Part shown: piece by piece, positions 60,759-64,000 of the stretch
How positions within the stretch are numbered: the stretch's first letter is position 1
How the letters are laid out: each line of letters starts with the position of its first letter
From: Antedon mediterranea
Lineage: Eukaryota; Echinodermata; Crinoidea; Comatulida; Antedonidae
DNA: 64,000 nt
Direction: 5' to 3'
Assembly (NCBI RefSeq): GCF_964355755.1
Contig: NC_092674.1
Coordinates: forward strand, 9,117,001-9,181,000
Made by a program: the position numbers and the translations under genes
Notes under the pieces: generated by a model
What the model was told of the DNA's origin: nothing
Database searches by the model: none
The model's input: the letters and a program-made list of their open reading frames with translations, nothing else

Positions 60759-61337
60759 CTGAAAAGAAAAAAAAAAGAGATTAAATAATTTAATTCATAT
60801 AAATTATTGCTACAGTGCTACAATAAGCAATAATATAACATCCTTCGAAACCTAAAGCTCTGTCTATACTATCAAACTTTATTTATGTGACAAAAAATGT
60901 ACTGTAATGCGCCCATTTATGGACATATAATGTCATATCATTACCATATTTAGGCATATCACTACCATATTTAGGCATATCACTACCATATTTAGGCATA
61001 TCACTACCATATTTAGGCATATATAGAAGCAATAAATATAGACAACCTTTTAACTAAAAAAAAAATAATAAAAGGATAATAATAAAAGTCACAATTGTGT
61101 CAAAATAATGTGTGATCTCAAAGTCATTGTTGGTTAATTGATGAGAAATCCTTGAGTAGACCTAAACTAAAAAGTAATTCATTTTGTATCAGACCATTGC
61201 ATACTACTAGAAACTGCTGTCATTTTTGACATTATTGGTAAATTCAAACAAACCTTTGTTCTCCATTCCAGGCCTGCTAATTTCATATCTCTCCTTACCA
61301 TTGTATATTCAAATCTGCTATTTACAACTCTTCGTAG
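60729..61337 (-). CDS. Last two exons of an unidentified - strand gene
   Basis: An 84-nt exon (61337 down to 61254) has a pyrimidine-rich ...tcttttccag acceptor and a gtttgt donor. It is open for 28 codons in phase 0: LRRVVNSRFEYTMVRRDMKL then AGLEWRTK. After a 495-bp intron, cttttcag at 60759 leads to GLEALPKAE and TAA (60758 down to 60729). The join is in frame and the composition protein-like (basic, well mixed). I do not recognise the family. Upstream exons would lie at higher coordinates; I could not find one before the foldback element at 61680, so this is a partial call. AATAAA signals on the - strand occur at about 60604-60609 and 60547-60552. Confidence 0.42.
60853..61027. mobile_element. 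MITE with GCTCTGTCTA ends, copy 3, with internal minisatellite
   Basis: Left end TAAAGCTCTGTCTATACTAT intact. The interior expands into about four 21-bp units ATCACTACCATATTTAGGCA(T) at 60945-61023; the right inverted end is missing. Confidence 0.7.
61254..61337 (-). CDS. Unidentified - strand gene, penultimate exon
   Basis: 84 nt, phase 0 at both ends, flanked by a strong acceptor (tatcttttccag) and donor gtttgt. It contains RFEYTMVRRDMKLAGLEWR. Confidence 0.45.
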
Positions 61338-61679
61338 CTGGAAAAGATATATATAATCATTCATGAATTTGAATTACATACACATAGGCAAGGTAAGGTA
61401 GGCCGGCAAGGTAAGGTAGGCCTACTAGCTAGTCCTAGAGGCCTGACAATGTCAATGACATCTCTTCTTTTCATTGCAACTTGATTTATCAAAATGAAAT
61501 TGAAGTTTAATTAATTAATTAATCCGCCTCTAGGCCTATTTACTATCTAACTGGGCCTATGCTAATCAAGCTAATTAGTTGGCTAGGACTTGCCCTAGTA
61601 GTAGGTCAGGACGGGTATTCAGTCAGAAGAGGTAGGTAGGCCTAGCTAGGGCCTACCTAGGCCCTAGACTAGGGGTGTC

Positions 61680-64000
61680 AGATGAAATCGGTCGCGCTTG
61701 AAATCGGTCGCGCTTGAAATCGGTCGCGATAAAATCAACTCCCGGTATTTTGTATGGCGCGCCGCTAGAGCTATACTTTTGATTATATCGGTCGCGTTTG
61801 AAATCGGTCGCGCTATTTTGTATGGATCGGGCGGGATGCGATGCATTTTTCGTTTATATAGATTTAATTGATATTTTTTAGGAACTAGATTATTTATGTA
61901 GATATTTTTTACTTGGTTAATAAATATTTATTATCAATCATTAAATTAATTTTTTTTTTTGTATTTCACAGGTCTTGGAGAAGGACTGTCTTTTCAAAAT
62001 GGCCATTTCTAAACACGTTTAAATATTATATTAGGCATAATGTTATATTAGGCATATAATAATTTACCTCTATTTATATGTACTGTAATTAATATATTAT
62101 ATAGAGAATATACGTCTGTCGTGTCTTTTATTATGCAAACAATTAGGCCTACGTATGGTTTTAGGATATTAATGAAATATATAGATAATATGCCGTTATA
62201 AATCAATCTACCGGCCTACAGAGGACTATGATGTACAATGATAGATGTGCGAATAATTGATTGATTGAAATTTATATTTATACTGGGTAACCTCTTCAGT
62301 CAAAGACTGGTCTCCCAGAAGGCCCAGTTGGTGATCAATGGCTGTGATGTACTAATACTCGTCTCGAAAGATGTACTAGGTTCTTTAAAGTGCACACGAG
62401 CTAGATGTGTACACTGGACCTACGGTTTATAGTCCTTATCCGAGAAGACTTGTTCTACCACCAGAACCATGGAGTGAGTAAGCCTCGAACCCCTGCCGAT
62501 GTTATGGCTACGTAATTACGGTTCCACTGTCTTAACCGCTCGGCCACTCACTCACTCACATAATAATGTATGGATAATGTGGACACGATTCTCAAAGAGG
62601 TAATCTGCACTGATATTTAAACATTTACTGTAGATTTACGAACGGCGTATGAATGCGAGACACTGAGTTGCACTTACTTAATTATTTACATTAAATGATT
62701 ATTATAAATGAAGAAATAAAAGATATTCAAATTAAAATCTATAGTATCGCCGACGTATATACGTAAATTCGTATTTTTCATACTGTCAAATTATAGAAAA
62801 AGTGCTTTATTCGGAATTATTATGGATAAGCAAGCCTGTGAGCTACAGCGATTTTAATTGCTTTTGTTTTCCTTGCCTTCTTATATTTCCACGTGTCTTG
62901 ATTTGGTTACCTATGTTTTAAATGTATTTCGATTTTAAAGGCTAAATAAAGAATGAATGAATGAACATGATCTCATAATCGCGTCGAGCATCTATAGCTC
63001 ATTGGATCGTTTCACAAAAACACGTGCAGGAGGCCTATAGACGTTTCAAACATGGTTATTAGTAATAGACGTCATCTTTACTTCGCCATGGACAACGATC
63101 GTACGTGTTTTGTCCATGATTTGACACACTAACAAGTGCGTGTTTTTTAAAAAGGGGAAACTCCGTCAGCAAAATAACGTATTGTTAGAGGAAACAGCTG
63201 CACGATCATAGAAGGCGCATCTCCAATATGGCTTATTCGGGGGTTTATTTCAGTAACTCGTCTTTTAACCCTCCGCATATAATGATCATTTTACTAAAAA
63301 CTATTTTAAACATTAGAGATAAAAGTATACACGTGATTTGCCTCAACAATAATCATTATACACTTAATATTATCCTACATAACGGATAGAAATAAAATAG
63401 AAATAAAAATAAGGTGATCGAATTGTATGTTGTTAACGACATGGATATGATATAATCTGCCACAGTATGCATAAGTATAAAAATGGATACGCTGGCTTTA
63501 TGGGCTATATTGTAAAAATTATTGTTTTTAAATAAATTGTTCTCTTACGTAATTGTTTGCATAATAAAAGACACGACAGACCTATATTCTCTACATAATA
63601 TATTAATTACAGTACATATAAATAGATAAATTATGATATGCCTAATATAACATTATGCCTAATATAATATTTAAACGTGTTTAGAAATGGCCATTTTGAA
63701 AAGACACAGTCCTTCTCCGAGACCTGTGAAATACAAAAAAAAATTAATTAATTTAATGATTGATAATAAATATTTATTAACCAAGTAAAAAATATCCACA
63801 TAAATAATCTAGTTACTACTGTACAAAATATCAATTAAATCTACATAAACGAAAAATGTATATCCCGCTCTAGCATGCATCCCGCTCGATCCATACAAAA
63901 TAGCGCGACCGATTTCAAACGCGACCGATTTCAAACGTGACCGATATAATCAAAAGTATAGCTCAAGCGGCGCGTCATACAAAATACCGGAAGTTGATTT
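61680..64000. mobile_element. Foldback DNA transposon with long inverted arms, truncated by the window edge
   Basis: Left arm about 61731-62143 and right arm 63550-64000 are inverted copies (e.g. TAATATTTAAACGTG/CACGTTTAAATATTA, GTCGTGTCTTTTATTATGCA). The outer parts carry repeated AAATCGGTCGCG motifs (five on the left, at least two intact on the right). The 1.4-kb interior has no long ORF and a nested SINE. A LINE-like tail (GCTAAATAAAGAATGAATGA) sits near 62940-62970. The right end lies beyond the window. Confidence 0.75.
62260..62556 (-). mobile_element. tRNA-derived SINE, family 1, copy 2 (nested in the foldback element)
   Basis: The - strand A box TGGCCGAGCGGTTAAG is at 62546-62531 and the B box GGTTCGAGGCT near 62492-62482. 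The body matches the 49724 copy almost base for base. It lies between the arms of the 61680-64000 foldback element. Confidence 0.85.

Noticed and set aside
60945-61023. CRISPR-like regular repeats
   Set aside because: Contiguous 21-bp tandem units without spacers in a eukaryotic MITE; a minisatellite.
61438-61480. Possible - strand first exon starting MKRRDVIDIV upstream of the 61254-61337 exon
   Set aside because: No GT or GC donor follows in a usable position and the continuation reads into TAGGCCT repeats.

Overview
The window is eukaryotic, AT-rich and intron-dense. It is dominated by one complete multi-exon gene and many transposable-element copies. An echinoderm or closely related marine deuterostome is my best guess. 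The reasons are the two-chain collagen IV arrangement, a Mag/SURL-type Ty3 retrotransposon, abundant tRNA-derived SINEs and miniature DNA transposons, and a striking excess of the words TAGGCCTA and TACTGTA. The organism is an inference; nothing here proves a species.

The main gene is a type IV collagen alpha chain of the alpha2 class on the + strand. I could assemble 41 exons from 21819 to 58275 with every splice phase compatible. They give 1747 codons plus a stop: signal peptide (exons 1-2), a cysteine-bearing 7S-type segment (exon 3), a long interrupted Gly-X-Y domain (exons 4-39) and a full 12-cysteine NC1 domain (exons 39-41). One intron uses a GC-AG donor. On the - strand a second collagen IV gene starts head-to-head with it: a signal-peptide exon at 19014-19085 and a 7S exon at 7520-7579. 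The rest of that gene lies to the left of the window. The 2.7-kb interval between the two start codons (19086-21818) is therefore a divergent promoter region like the one shared by vertebrate COL4A1/COL4A2. It holds a perfect 78-bp palindrome, and the - strand leader has a perfect 11-bp stem-loop just before its ATG.

Layout. 1-7519: second intron (or beyond) of the - strand collagen gene, with an 828-bp foldback element. 7580-19013: its 11.4-kb first intron, carrying an intact Ty3/gypsy element (12285-16830) with identical 198-bp LTRs and a 5-bp target duplication. 19086-21818: divergent promoter. 21819-58275: the alpha2-type gene; its 8-kb second intron is full of CpG-dense repeat copies that recur, inverted, in intron 30. 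58276-60700: 3' UTR and intergenic DNA with a hAT-like MITE. 60729-61337: two probable last exons of an unidentified - strand gene. 61680-64000: a foldback transposon with arms over 400 bp, repeated GGTCGCG motifs and a nested SINE, cut by the window edge.

How the genes work together: the two collagen chains are expected to be co-expressed and to assemble as a basement-membrane heterotrimer, joined through the NC1 domain at one end and 7S cysteines at the other. I found no bacterial-type defence system, CRISPR array or other clearly undescribed machinery. The most novel material is the CpG-dense repeat family with exchangeable ends, and the promoter palindrome and leader hairpin.
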